Shown: positions 41,921 through 50,736, counted from the first letter of the stretch. The stretch: 64,000 bases of DNA from Methylibium sp035476815 (GCA_035476815.1 DATILD010000076.1:1-64000); one strand, 5' to 3'. Numbers and translations: made by a program. Notes: generated from the sequence alone by a model not told the origin.

Positions 41921-43369
41921 ATGCAGCCTAACGGTGCCGGCGAAGCCCCATGGCCGGAGCGTCGCGACTTTCTTGCCCAGTCCCTGGCCACGGCGGGTTT
42001 GTACAGCCTGCCGTGCGGAGCGGCGCACGCGGCGCCGGGGCTCTTCGTGTCCAACGTCACCGGCCTCTACTCGGTCGAGGTCGGCCGCATCGAGACGCCG
42101 CGCAGCGCCGCCGAGGTGTCCCGGCTCGTCCAGGCCTGGAATGGCAAGGTCGCCGTGGGCGGCGGGCGCTACAGCATGGGCGGTCAGGTGGCGGTGCGCG
42201 GCGGTCTGCACCTCGACCTGCGCGAGCTGAACGGGCTGGTGTGGCTGCGCCCGACCGAGCGAACGGTCCGCGTCCAGGCCGGCATGCGCTGGCGCGATCT
42301 GCAGGACCACCTCGACCCGCTCGGGCTGGCCGTCAGCACCATGCAGAGCTATGCCAACTTCACGGTCGGCGGCTCGGTGTCGGTGAATGCGCATGGCCGC
42401 TATGTCGGTCACGGTCCGGTCGGTCATAGCGTTCGGGCACTGCAGATGGTGCGGGCCGACGGGGCCGTGGTCGAGGCCGGCCCGACGGTCGACGGCGAAC
42501 TCTTCCGAGCCGCGATCGGCGGCTACGGGGCCGTGGGCATCGTCACGGAAGTCGAGCTGGAGCTCGCCGAGAACGTGCGCATCGAGCGCACCGTCGAAGC
42601 GGTGCCGCTCGATCGCTATGTCCGGCACGTCCAGGACCGCGTGCTGGGCGATCGGAGCGCCGTCCTCCACAACGCCGATCTGCTGCCGCCGGACTTCGAT
42701 GCGCCGGTCAGCGTCACCTGGCGACGGGTCGGTGACGATCGGCCGCTGACCGAGTCCGAGCGCCTGGTGCCGCGCGGCCGGTCGTACGGTTTGGCGCAGA
42801 ACGCCATCTGGGCGATGACCGAGCTGCCCGGTGGCGCGAGCCTGCGCAAGTCGGTCGCTCGGCCGCTGCTCGCCGGGAGACCCGCGGTCAAGTGGCTGAA
42901 CCACGAGGCCAGCCTCGACGTGGCCGAACTCGAGCCACGCACGCGCGCGATCTCGACGTATGCGCTGCAGGAGTATTTCGTTGCGCCGCGGCACTTCCTG
43001 CCATTTGCGCAAGGACTTGCGCGGGTGCTGCGGGCCCATGACGTCGAGGCGCTCAACGTTTCCATCCGCCACTCGCCCGCCGACCGGCTTTCGTTGATGG
43101 CGTGGGCGCCCGAGGAGGTGTTCTCCTTCGTCCTCTACCACAAGCAACGCATCCATCGGTCCGCGCGGGAGCGTGTTGCGCGCTGGACGCGCGAGCTCGT
43201 CGAGCTCGCGCTGGCTCACGAGGGCCGTCACTATCTGCCCTACCAACTCCATGCGACGAAGGCGCAGTTCGAGGCGGCCTACCCGCAGGTCGCGCGACTG
43301 CGGCAGGTGAAGCAGCGGCTGGACCCGCAGGGCAAGCTCTCCAACGAGCTGTGGCGACGCTACCTCTAG
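41921..43369 (+). CDS. FAD-dependent oxidoreductase with Tat-like signal
   Basis: A 482-aa protein of the FAD-linked oxidase (vanillyl-alcohol oxidase/D-arabinono-lactone oxidase) family. The N-terminus ERRDFLAQSLATAGL is twin-arginine-like, so the folded flavoprotein is probably exported. The FAD-binding PCMH domain shows VAVGGGRYSMGGQ, YANFTVGGSVSVNAHG and GYGAVGIVTEVEL. The C-terminal domain ends with QRLDPQGKLSNELWRRYL. Substrate unknown. Codons are a little less GC-biased than in the flagellar genes. Confidence 0.85.
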   Translation: MQPNGAGEAPWPERRDFLAQSLATAGLYSLPCGAAHAAPGLFVSNVTGLYSVEVGRIETPRSAAEVSRLVQAWNGKVAVGGGRYSMGGQVAVRGGLHLDLRELNGLVWLRPTERTVRVQAGMRWRDLQDHLDPLGLAVSTMQSYANFTVGGSVSVNAHGRYVGHGPVGHSVRALQMVRADGAVVEAGPTVDGELFRAAIGGYGAVGIVTEVELELAENVRIERTVEAVPLDRYVRHVQDRVLGDRSAVLHNADLLPPDFDAPVSVTWRRVGDDRPLTESERLVPRGRSYGLAQNAIWAMTELPGGASLRKSVARPLLAGRPAVKWLNHEASLDVAELEPRTRAISTYALQEYFVAPRHFLPFAQGLARVLRAHDVEALNVSIRHSPADRLSLMAWAPEEVFSFVLYHKQRIHRSARERVARWTRELVELALAHEGRHYLPYQLHATKAQFEAAYPQVARLRQVKQRLDPQGKLSNELWRRYL

Positions 43370-43425
43370 GGCCTGTCAACGCGATCGGAGGGCTCGCGCC
43401 CGGGCCGGCGCCATCCACCATGACA

Positions 43426-43447
43426 AAGGCGCCCCGCGGGGCGCCTT
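43426..43447. terminator. Bidirectional terminator between FAD oxidoreductase and flgN
   Basis: A perfect 22-nt palindrome (two halves AAGGCGCCCCG/CGGGGCGCCTT) in the spacer of two convergent genes. On each strand the hairpin ends in two T, and it is by far the strongest hairpin in the window. It fits a shared terminator. Confidence 0.7.
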
Positions 43448-43466
43448 CGACCGGTTTCGAGTGGGC

Positions 43467-43853
43467 TCAGGCTCGCGCCGACCCGCTGTGCACCGCCAGC
43501 GCGGCGGCGCCGCGCGCGTTGTAGACGGTCGCCTCGCGCGGCAGCAGGCCTTCGAGCGCGCGGTCGAGCGCGGCGGTCGCGCGTGCCAGCGTCTCGCGCT
43601 GCGCGGCCACCTGGCCGCTGGCGCGCACCAGCCGCTGGCGCAGCGCCGGCGGGATGCCGCCTTCGCGGGCCGCGCGGCCGAAGTGGTCGAGCGCCAGCGC
43701 CAGCGCCTGCTGGAGCTGGGTGGCGGCGGCATCGACGCCGCGGCTGTCGCGCTCGAGCAGCGCCTGGGCGAGGCCGGCGAGGCGCTGTTCGACCTCGACG
43801 ATCACCGCCTCGAGCGGGTCGCCGGTCGGGGCAAGGGCAGTCAGGTGGGACAT
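43467..43853 (-). CDS. flgN: Flagellar chaperone FlgN
   Basis: A 128-aa, largely alpha-helical, Ala/Leu/Arg-rich protein typical of FlgN, the export chaperone for hook-associated proteins FlgK and FlgL. Sequence conservation in this family is low; the call depends on helical heptads (LTALAPTGDPLEAVIVEVEQ at the front) and position directly after flgM. The ATG giving MSHLTAL is preferred to an upstream Met. Confidence 0.85.
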   Translation of the reverse strand: MSHLTALAPTGDPLEAVIVEVEQRLAGLAQALLERDSRGVDAAATQLQQALALALDHFGRAAREGGIPPALRQRLVRASGQVAAQRETLARATAALDRALEGLLPREATVYNARGAAALAVHSGSARA

Positions 43854-43873
43854 GGAACGGGTGGCAACGGGTA

Positions 43874-44179
43874 TCAACGCTTGACCGAGCCGAGCAGCTC
43901 CTGCGCGTTGGCGATCAGCTTGTCGGCGATCACCTCGGCGTTGACCTTGAAGCTGCCGTCGGCGATCGCCTGCTTCATGCGCTCGACCTTGGCAGCGTCG
44001 AACTCGGGCGCCGTCGCGTCGGCCAGCAGGCCGGCCGCGGTGCTCGACAGGTGCACGGCGCTCGCGGCGTCGGCGTCCTGCGCGCCGCGCGCCTTGGCCG
44101 CAGCGGCGCCCGCCTCGGCATTGGCACGCAGCAGCGCGGCCGCGTCGGCGGCAGGGGAGGAAGTGGGACCGATCTTCAT
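43874..44179 (-). CDS. flgM: Anti-sigma-28 factor FlgM
   Basis: A 101-aa protein that holds FliA inactive until the hook is complete and is then exported. The N-terminus MKIGPTS and a disordered Ala-rich middle lead to the FliA-binding C-terminal region FDAAKVERMKQAIADGSFKV followed by IADKLIANAQELL. flgN follows at 20 bp. It has its own FliA-like promoter. Confidence 0.94.
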   Translation of the reverse strand: MKIGPTSSPAADAAALLRANAEAGAAAAKARGAQDADAASAVHLSSTAAGLLADATAPEFDAAKVERMKQAIADGSFKVNAEVIADKLIANAQELLGSVKR

Positions 44180-44233
44180 GACGGACTCCTGCGACCCGGG
44201 TGGTGGTCCCCGGGACGATTCAACATGTCAGCG

Positions 44234-44260
44234 GTATCGACGGCGCACCGTCGAACTTGA
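44234..44260 (-). promoter_or_regulatory. Sigma-28 (FliA)-like promoter of flgM
   Basis: On the minus strand TCAAGTTC, 11 bp, then GTCGATAC: the -35 matches TCAAGTTT at 7 of 8 and the -10 matches GCCGATAA at 6 of 8. The -10 ends 54 bp before the flgM ATG. This gives FlgM feedback on its own sigma factor, as in enteric bacteria. Confidence 0.65.
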
Positions 44261-44315
44261 GGGCCGACTTTGTAACAGCCGGCCGGGCACGCCGACAGCA
44301 TGCCTGCGCGGCGGC

Positions 44316-45020
44316 TCACAGCGCAAGCTCCACGCGACGCTCGCCGACCGGCTGGCCGGTGACGATGCGGCCGCTGTCGGTGCGCACGCGCACCGCACGG
44401 CCCTCGACGCCGGGCGCGAGCGCCAGGCCTTCGGACTGCACCGCGAAGCCGGGGCCGCTGGCGACCAGCTTCACGGTCTCGCCGGCGGCGAACCATTGGC
44501 GCGCGCGCAGGTGCGAAGCGCGCAGGCTCTCGCCCGGGTTCAGCGCCAGCGCGAGCGGGCGGCCGATCGCGGCGGCCGGGTCGGTGATCGCCGGCTGGCC
44601 GCTGGCGGCGAGGTCGACCTCCGCGACCTGCAGGTCGCTCTCGGACAGCGTGGCGCCGGCCGGCAGCGCCGCGGTGGCCACCACGGCCGGGCCCCAGACC
44701 TTGACGGTGATCGGCAGATAGACATTCCAGCGCACCGGGCCGTCGGCACAGCGCAGGCCGACGCGGCTGCTGCCCCAGGCCCTGAAGCCGGGCGGCAGAT
44801 AGGGTTCGATGCGCGCGCAGGGCGCGAGCTTCAGGCGCGGGTCGAGCCGGCCGGGCTCGACCTCGACGCGCACGCCGGGCCTCGGCGCCGCGCCGGCCAG
44901 CGCCAGCGCGCGGGCCTGGGCGGCCAGCGGATCGTCGTCCTGCGCGGCCAGCGGCCCGGCGGTCCCCAGCGCGAGCAGCAGCGTCGCGCAGCGGAGGGCA
45001 AGGGAGGGCCGTCGGTTCAT
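44316..45020 (-). CDS. flgA: Flagellar P-ring assembly chaperone FlgA
   Basis: A 234-aa periplasmic chaperone for FlgI polymerisation. A signal peptide ends at PLAAQ, a variable N-terminal domain with a Cys pair (APCARIE, LRCADG) follows, and the SAF domain is clear (LPAGATLSESDLQVAEVDLA, then ITDPAAAIGRPL). The last residues GQPVGERRVELAL complete the family pattern. It diverges from flgB. Confidence 0.92.
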   Translation of the reverse strand: MNRRPSLALRCATLLLALGTAGPLAAQDDDPLAAQARALALAGAAPRPGVRVEVEPGRLDPRLKLAPCARIEPYLPPGFRAWGSSRVGLRCADGPVRWNVYLPITVKVWGPAVVATAALPAGATLSESDLQVAEVDLAASGQPAITDPAAAIGRPLALALNPGESLRASHLRARQWFAAGETVKLVASGPGFAVQSEGLALAPGVEGRAVRVRTDSGRIVTGQPVGERRVELAL

Positions 45021-45057
45021 CACGCCAGCACTTTAGGAGGCCGGGCGCGCCGCCGTG

Positions 45058-45093
45058 GCGGGAATTGACCGCCGAAGCGACCGCTATTCCCGC
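45058..45093. promoter_or_regulatory. Inverted repeat in the flgA-flgB divergent spacer, possible FlhDC site
   Basis: GCGGGAAT and ATTCCCGC flank 20 nt. The right side reads CGCTATTCCCGCTAAT, which resembles one half of the FlhD4C2 box (CGCTATTTNNSCCRTT), but the matching left half is not obvious. Enteric flgA-flgB spacers carry FlhDC boxes, so the position is right; the match is partial. Confidence 0.35.
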
Positions 45094-45187
45094 TAATGTT
45101 TTCGAAGCCGGCGTCCAAGATGCGGTCCATCGCCATGCGAGCGTCCGCCCATCGGGTCGGCGCCGCCGGCTCACCGGCAGACCCGCC

Positions 45188-45592
45188 ATGATGGACCGCC
45201 TTACGAACACGCTCGACTTCCAGGCCCAGGCGCTCGCGCTGCGCTCGGAACGCCAGCGCCTGATCGCCAGCAACATCGCCAACGCCGACACGCCCGGCTA
45301 CGTGGCGCGCGACATGGACTTCGCCGCCGCGCTGCGCGAGGCCACCGGAAGCGCGACCCCCGGCAACCAGATGACCGCGACCCGGCCGGGCCACATCAGC
45401 CCGGCCGCCGGCGCCGTCGGCGAGGCCGGCCTGAAGTACGCGACGCCCAGCCAGACCAACCTCGACCGCAACACGGTGGACATGGACCGCGAGCGCGCGG
45501 CCTTCGCCGACAACGCGGTGCACTACGAGGCGACGCTGCGCTTCATCAACGGCAACGTGCGCACGATGCTGAGCGCGATCACCGGCCAGTGA
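45188..45592 (+). CDS. flgB: Flagellar basal-body rod protein FlgB
   Basis: A 134-aa proximal rod subunit. The N-terminal rod motif ALRSERQRLIASNIANADTPG is diagnostic, and the C-terminal helix (YEATLRFINGNVRTMLSAI) packs against it. Two adjacent ATG codons make the start uncertain by one residue. The frame open further upstream carries no rod sequence and is ignored. Confidence 0.95.
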   Translation: MMDRLTNTLDFQAQALALRSERQRLIASNIANADTPGYVARDMDFAAALREATGSATPGNQMTATRPGHISPAAGAVGEAGLKYATPSQTNLDRNTVDMDRERAAFADNAVHYEATLRFINGNVRTMLSAITGQ

Positions 45593-45646
45593 GGCAAATG
45601 ACCATGAGAGCTGCTGAAGCAAGAAGTCAAGTTGCGGGCCGAACGC

Positions 45647-45687
45647 CGGGCCGCCCCAAGTCGGCCCGCGTCCCCTCGGGGGACCGG
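45647..45687. repeat. Intergenic GC-rich palindromic element, copy 1 (flgB-flgC)
   Basis: CGGGCCGCCCCAAG, a CGGC-rich middle and a GTCCCCTCGGGGGACC-like palindrome form the element. The same arrangement occurs inverted at 52644-52685 between flgI and flgJ. It resembles short dispersed intergenic repeats common in Burkholderiales; it may fold as an RNA hairpin. Confidence 0.55.
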
Positions 45688-45716
45688 CCGACGTACCCGT
45701 CGGACGAGGGGTTGTC

Positions 45717-46139
45717 ATGAGCATGTTGTCGATCTTCAACGTCAGCGGCAGTGCCGTCAGCGCGCAGAGCCAGCGCCTGAACGTCGTTGCCTCCAACCTG
45801 GCGAATGCCGACACGGTGGCCGGCCCCGACGGCCAGGCCTACAAGGCGCGCCAGGTGGTGTTCCAGACGGTGCCCTTCGGCGAGGCCGGCCAGCCGTCCA
45901 CCGCCGCCGGCGTGCAGGTCACGCAGGTGACCGAGGACCAGAGCGCCGGCCGCCGCGTGCTCGACCCCAAGCACCCGCAGGCCGACGCCGACGGCTACGT
46001 GACCTATTCCAACGTCAACGCGGTCGAGGAGATGGTCAACATGATCTCGGCCTCGCGTTCCTACCAGAACAACATCGAGGTGATGAACACCGCCAAGACC
46101 CTGCTGCTGAAGACGCTGCAGATGGGTCAGGGCGGCTGA
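45717..46139 (+). CDS. flgC: Flagellar basal-body rod protein FlgC
   Basis: A 140-aa proximal rod protein. It has the N-terminal MSMLSIFNVSGSAVSAQSQR with the rod motif NVVASNLANADT, and the C-terminal VEEMVNMISASRSYQNNIEV signature. A 124-bp spacer with a palindromic element separates it from flgB. Confidence 0.96.
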   Translation: MSMLSIFNVSGSAVSAQSQRLNVVASNLANADTVAGPDGQAYKARQVVFQTVPFGEAGQPSTAAGVQVTQVTEDQSAGRRVLDPKHPQADADGYVTYSNVNAVEEMVNMISASRSYQNNIEVMNTAKTLLLKTLQMGQGG

Positions 46140-46164
46140 CACGCCGCGCCGCTGAAGGACCCCC

Positions 46165-46815
46165 ATGGCCGCCGTCACCGACACCCTCGCCGCCTCCGGC
46201 ATCAGCGCCACCTCGTCCGCGACCGCGGCGACGAAGGACGATGCCTCCGAGCGCTTCCTCAAGCTGCTGGTCACGCAGATGCAGAACCAGGACCCGCTCA
46301 ATCCGATGGACAACGCGCAGGTCACCAGCCAGATGGCGCAGATCAACACCGTCACCGGCATCGAGAAGCTCAACGACACGGTGCAGGCGCTGTCCAGCCA
46401 GATGCTGTCGAGCCAGATGCTGCAGGGCGCGGGCCTGGTCGGCCGCAGCGTGCTGATGCAGGGCAATGCGCTGCGCTTCGGCGAGGACGGCAAGACCGCC
46501 GGCGGCTTCGAGCTCGCCAGCGCCGCCGACAGCGTCAAGGTCGAAGTGCTGTCGCCGAGCGGCCGGGTGCTCGACACCATCGACGTCGGCGCCGCCTCGG
46601 CGGGCCGCAACGGCTTCGAGTGGACCGCGCCCGAGGGCGCGTCCACCGACGGCATCACCTTCCGCGTCGTCGCACGCTCGGGCGGCACGACGCTCACCGC
46701 GACGCCGCTCACCACCGACCTGGTGCGCGCGGTGTCCACCTCGGGCAACGCGCTGCAGCTCGAGCTGCTGTACGGCGGCTCGGTGCCCTACACCCAGGTC
46801 AAGGCCATCTCCTGA
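46165..46815 (+). CDS. flgD: Flagellar hook-capping protein FlgD
   Basis: A 216-aa hook cap scaffold. The conserved FLKLLVTQMQNQDPLNPMDN and the QMAQINTVTGIEKLN segment are in the N-terminal half; the C-terminal half is the Ig-like FlgD domain. It has a normal length and sits 25 bp after flgC. Confidence 0.96.
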   Translation: MAAVTDTLAASGISATSSATAATKDDASERFLKLLVTQMQNQDPLNPMDNAQVTSQMAQINTVTGIEKLNDTVQALSSQMLSSQMLQGAGLVGRSVLMQGNALRFGEDGKTAGGFELASAADSVKVEVLSPSGRVLDTIDVGAASAGRNGFEWTAPEGASTDGITFRVVARSGGTTLTATPLTTDLVRAVSTSGNALQLELLYGGSVPYTQVKAIS

Positions 46816-46855
46816 GGCGCGCCGCGCCGCGAACTTTCTCCAAAGGAAACCCACC

Positions 46856-48121
46856 ATGAGCTTCCAGCAAGGTCTGTCCGGTATCAACGCTGCGGCCAAG
46901 AACCTCGAGATCATCTCGAACAACATCGCCAACGCCGCCACCTACGGGGCCAAGTCCTCGCGCGCCGAGTTCGCCGACGTCTACGCGACCGCGATGAACG
47001 GCGCCGGCAGCAACAGCATCGGCATCGGCACCAACCTCGTCGCGGTGGCCCAGCAGTTCACGCAGGGCAACATCACCACCACCGAGAACCCGATGGACCT
47101 GGCGATCAACGGCGCCGGCTTCTTCCAGGTCAGCGACGGCGCGAACCCGACGCAGTACACCCGCAACGGCCAGTTCAAGATCGACCGCGAGGGCTTCATC
47201 GTCAACAACCAGAAGCTGATGCTGATGGGCTACCCGGCCGACAGCCAGGGCGCCATCGTGCCGGGCGCGGCCGCGCCGATCCAGCTGCCGACCGCCGGCA
47301 TCGAGCCGCGCGCGACCGACGAGATCTCGATCGAGATGAACCTCGACGCGCGCGCCGCCGTCACGCTGCCGACCGCCGGCGACCGCATCGACTTCGACGA
47401 CCCGACCACCTACAACAACGCCACCTCGGTGACGGTGTACGACGACAAGGGCCAGGACGTCGCGCTGACCTACTACTTCCAGAAGACCGCCACCGACACG
47501 TGGGATGTCTACGTCGCCGCCAACGGCACGCCGGTCAATGTCGACGGCTCGGGCGTGCCGCTGGCCAGCACGACCATCCAGTTCCCGAGCAACGGCGGCA
47601 CGCCGCTGGCGCCCGCCACGTCGGTGGCGATCGACATCCCCGCCACGCTCCGCCCGGGCGGCGGCGAGACGGTGCCGATCGCCGGCATCCAGCTCGACGT
47701 CAGCGGCGCGACCCAGTACGGCGCCAGCTTCGGCGTGACCAACATGACGCAGACCGGCTACGCGCCGGGCCAGCTCTCGGGCATCACGATCGAGGGCAAC
47801 GGCGTCATCACGGCGCGCTACAGCAACGGCCAGAGCAAGCCGGCCGGCCAGCTCGAGCTCGCCAACTTCCGCAACCCGCAGGGCCTGCAGCCGATGGGCG
47901 GCAACGCCTGGAGCGCGACCTACGGCTCCGGCGACCCGGTGGTCGGCGCGGCCGGCGACGGCAACTTCGGCGTGCTGCAGGCCGGCGCGCTGGAGGAGAG
48001 CAACGTCGACATGACCGCCGAGCTGGTGAGCATGATCACCGTGCAGCGCGTCTACCAGGCCAACGCCCAGTCGATCAAGACGACCGACGCGGTGCTGCAG
48101 ACCATCGTGAACCTGCGCTGA
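46856..48121 (+). CDS. flgE: Flagellar hook protein FlgE
   Basis: A 421-aa hook subunit. The N-terminus MSFQQGLSGINAAAKNLEII with SNNIANAATYG, the central IKGAGFF-like block (AINGAGFFQVSD) and the C-terminal VQRVYQANAQSIKTTD complete the pattern. The start ATG follows AAAGGAAACCCACC. The frame is open far upstream but the extension is a shadow of flgD. Confidence 0.96.
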   Translation: MSFQQGLSGINAAAKNLEIISNNIANAATYGAKSSRAEFADVYATAMNGAGSNSIGIGTNLVAVAQQFTQGNITTTENPMDLAINGAGFFQVSDGANPTQYTRNGQFKIDREGFIVNNQKLMLMGYPADSQGAIVPGAAAPIQLPTAGIEPRATDEISIEMNLDARAAVTLPTAGDRIDFDDPTTYNNATSVTVYDDKGQDVALTYYFQKTATDTWDVYVAANGTPVNVDGSGVPLASTTIQFPSNGGTPLAPATSVAIDIPATLRPGGGETVPIAGIQLDVSGATQYGASFGVTNMTQTGYAPGQLSGITIEGNGVITARYSNGQSKPAGQLELANFRNPQGLQPMGGNAWSATYGSGDPVVGAAGDGNFGVLQAGALEESNVDMTAELVSMITVQRVYQANAQSIKTTDAVLQTIVNLR

Positions 48122-48158
48122 CCGGCGCGACGGGCACTGACGAGAAGGCGAGGGCGAC

Positions 48159-48887
48159 GTGGACCGGATGATCTATTTGTCCATGGCCGGTGCGAAGGCG
48201 ACGATGCAGCGCCAGGACGTGCTGGCCAACAACCTCGCCAACGCCTCGACCACGGGCTTTCGCGCCGAGCTGCAGGCCTTCCGCGCGGTGCCGGTGCAGG
48301 GCGACGGCGCCAGCACCCGCGTCTATGCGCTCGAGACCACCACCGGCTACGACGCCACGCCGGGCGCGGTCGCCTCGACCGGCCGGCCGCTCGACGTCGC
48401 GATGCAGGGCCCGTCCTGGCTGGCGGTGCAGGGCTTGGACGGCACCGAGGCCTACACCCGCATGGGCTCCCTGCAGACCGGCCCCGATGGCACGCTGACC
48501 ACCGCCGGCGGCCTGACGGTGCTGGGCGACGGCGGCCCGATCTCGATCCCGCCCAACACCGAACCGACGATCGGCGCCGACGGCACGATCAGCGTGCGCC
48601 AGTCCAACGGCACCGTCAACACGGTGGGCCGGCTGAAGCTGGTGACGCCCGAGGCGCCGCTGCAGCGCGGCGACGACGGCCTGTTCCGCGCCGCCGACGG
48701 CGACCTGTCGGCCGACCCGAACGCGCGGCTGACGGCCGGCGCGCTCGAGGGCAGCAACGTCAACCCGATCGAGAACATGGTGGCGATGATCGCCGCCGCG
48801 CGCCAGTTCGAGGCGCAGATGAAGATGCTGCAGACCGCCGAACGCGACGAGCAGGCCGCGGGCCGGCTGCTGTCGATGAACCCCTGA
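48159..48887 (+). CDS. flgF: Flagellar basal-body rod protein FlgF
   Basis: A 242-aa proximal rod protein with GTG start. The N-terminal rod motif QDVLANNLANASTTGF and the C-terminal GSNVNPIENMVAMIAAARQFE are clear. Unusually flgG does not follow directly; two small genes occupy a 1.07-kb gap. Confidence 0.95.
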   Translation: MDRMIYLSMAGAKATMQRQDVLANNLANASTTGFRAELQAFRAVPVQGDGASTRVYALETTTGYDATPGAVASTGRPLDVAMQGPSWLAVQGLDGTEAYTRMGSLQTGPDGTLTTAGGLTVLGDGGPISIPPNTEPTIGADGTISVRQSNGTVNTVGRLKLVTPEAPLQRGDDGLFRAADGDLSADPNARLTAGALEGSNVNPIENMVAMIAAARQFEAQMKMLQTAERDEQAAGRLLSMNP

Positions 48888-48955
48888 GGGTGCCACCGGC
48901 GCAGCGGCGCTACGCTGTCGGATCCCTCCTCCCGCTGCGCCCTCGGCGCATCGCC

Positions 48956-49435
48956 ATGCCGCGTCTGTTGCCGCTGTTCGCCCTGGTGCTGCTGTGCGCC
49001 GCCTGTGCGGCGGTGCCCGACCGCAAGCGCGTCACCGACGCCGCGACCTCGCCGCTGGCCGACCTCAACCTCACGCGCACCGAGATCCCGGACTTGCTGC
49101 TGGCCGCCCAGGCGGCCCCCTATGCGCTGCCGCCGGTCACCGGCTGCGAGGCGCTGGGCGAGGCGATCGCGGCGCTCGACGAGGTGCTCGGCCCCGATCT
49201 CGACGCGCCCAGGGACGAGGCCGAGCGCTCGATGGTCGAGCGCGGCTCGGAAGCGGTCGGCGACGCGGCGGTCGGCGCGCTCCAGGGGGCGGCCCAGGGC
49301 GTGCTGCCGTTTCGCGGCTGGCTGCGCAAGCTCAGCGGCGCCGACAAACACTCGCGCGAGGTGAGCGCGGCGATCGCCGCCGGCCGCGCGCGCCGCGCCT
49401 TCATCAAGGGGCTGCGGGTCGGGCTGGCCTGCTGA
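48956..49435 (+). CDS. Putative secreted protein or lipoprotein, unknown function, between flgF and flgG
   Basis: A 159-aa protein with a hydrophobic leader LLPLFALVLLCAACAAV that may be a lipoprotein signal, although the Cys context is not a perfect lipobox. The rest is Ala-rich with GCEALGEAIAALDEVLG and FRGWLRKLSGADKHSREV, similar in feel to small Burkholderiales envelope proteins. I recognise no family. It is inserted in the rod-gene operon and may be co-transcribed. Its start follows a weak ribosome site. Confidence 0.7.
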   Translation: MPRLLPLFALVLLCAACAAVPDRKRVTDAATSPLADLNLTRTEIPDLLLAAQAAPYALPPVTGCEALGEAIAALDEVLGPDLDAPRDEAERSMVERGSEAVGDAAVGALQGAAQGVLPFRGWLRKLSGADKHSREVSAAIAAGRARRAFIKGLRVGLAC

Positions 49436-49576
49436 GGGATGCCCCGGGGTCGTCCTGGAACGCGAGTCGATCTGTCCGAAATTCGGTCACCCGCCGATCT
49501 GCACGGGCGCGCCGGCGTTCGGAGATTCCTCTTGAGAATCAACGGGCTGGTCGACGCGACGGCGGCCGACCCGCAT

Positions 49577-49592
49577 TGGCATGCTCCGTGCA
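49577..49592 (+). promoter_or_regulatory. Sigma-54-like promoter upstream of the second 72-aa gene
   Basis: TGGCATGCTCCGTGCA fits the -24/-12 pattern (TGGCACG-N4-TTGCA with two differences) and has the invariant GG-N10-GC spacing. It lies 67 bp before the start codon in a 223-bp spacer with no other gene. Confidence 0.5.
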
Positions 49593-49658
49593 AAAGACGG
49601 TCGAGCGTATCGAAGTGATGCGCCGGGGCGCCAGCCGCCCGGTCCGAGGAGTTGCATC

Positions 49659-49877
49659 ATGGGCATGTCGTCGATCGTTTCCGCTGAACGCACTGACTAT
49701 CAACTGAGCTTCAGCCCGCTGCGTGTCAACGGGCGCGGCTTCGCCTTCCCCTGCGACGCCGCGGGGCGCGTGAACATCGACGCGCTCAGCGATGCCGCGC
49801 GCAACAACTACCTCTATGCCCGGGCGGTCATCGGGCACGAGTTCTTAATGCCGGTGGTGGCGCCGGCCGCGAACTGA
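49659..49877 (+). CDS. Conserved 72-aa protein, function unknown (flagellar-locus copy)
   Basis: A 72-aa protein beginning MGMSSIVSAERTDYQLSF, paralogous to the island protein at 23998-24216. Shared features: the FPCD motif with single Cys, GRV-IDALSD-ARNNYLYARA and the same total length. The ribosome site is CCGAGGAG. It lies between the lipoprotein-like gene and flgG, and a sigma-54-like site precedes it. Recurrence in two unrelated loci of one window suggests a useful small protein, perhaps regulatory; function unknown. Confidence 0.8.
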   Translation: MGMSSIVSAERTDYQLSFSPLRVNGRGFAFPCDAAGRVNIDALSDAARNNYLYARAVIGHEFLMPVVAPAAN

Positions 49878-49953
49878 GGGGCGAAGTCGCGCCTTTTCCG
49901 CGCCTCGCGGTACTCCAGCCGCCGCATCATCGGCCGACAAGGAGCACCTCGCC

Positions 49954-50736
49954 ATGATGCGTTCGCTTTGGATCGCCAAGACCGGCATGGAGGCCCAGCA
50001 GACCCAGCTGGACCACATCTCGCACAACCTCGCCAACAGCGCCACCAACGGCTACAAGCGCGCGCACGCGGTGTTCGAGGACCTGATGTACCAGACGCTG
50101 CGGCAGTCGGGCGCCAACAGCACCGAGCAGTCGACGCTGCCCACCGGGCTGCAGGTCGGCCTGGGCACGCAGGCGGTCGCGACCTCGCGCCAGTTCAGCC
50201 AGGGCAACCTGCAGCAGACCGGCAACAACCTCGACATCGCGATCAAGGGCGGCGGCTTCTTCCAGATCCAGATGCCCGACGGCACCACCGGCTACACCCG
50301 CGACGGCGCGTTCCAGGTCGACGCCTCGGGCCAGCTGGTCACCAACAACGGCTACGTGGTCCAGCCCGGCATCGTGATCCCGGCCAATGCGCAGAGCGTC
50401 ACGGTCGCGGCCGACGGCGTGGTCAGCGTCGCGCTGCCCGGCCAGGCGCTGCCGCAGCAGGTCGGCCAGCTGCAGCTCGCCAGCTTCGTCAACCCGGCCG
50501 GCCTGGAGCCGCGCGGGCAGAACCTGTTCGGCGAGACCGCGTCCTCGGGCACGCCCAACGCCGGCGCGGCCGGCAGCAACGGGCTGGGCCAGCTCGCGCA
50601 GGGCTTCGTCGAGACCAGCAACGTCAACGTGGTCGAGGAGCTGGTCGCGATGATCCAGACCCAGCGCGCCTACGAGCTCAACTCGAAGGCGATCCAGACC
50701 TCCGACCAGATGCTGCAGCGTCTGTCGCAGCTGTGA
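49954..50736 (+). CDS. flgG: Flagellar distal rod protein FlgG
   Basis: A 260-aa distal rod subunit. MMRSLWIAKTGMEAQQTQLD, SHNLANSATNGYKR, and the C-terminal VNVVEELVAMIQTQRAYELN are characteristic. Its stop overlaps the flgH start (TGATG). Confidence 0.97.
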   Translation: MMRSLWIAKTGMEAQQTQLDHISHNLANSATNGYKRAHAVFEDLMYQTLRQSGANSTEQSTLPTGLQVGLGTQAVATSRQFSQGNLQQTGNNLDIAIKGGGFFQIQMPDGTTGYTRDGAFQVDASGQLVTNNGYVVQPGIVIPANAQSVTVAADGVVSVALPGQALPQQVGQLQLASFVNPAGLEPRGQNLFGETASSGTPNAGAAGSNGLGQLAQGFVETSNVNVVEELVAMIQTQRAYELNSKAIQTSDQMLQRLSQL

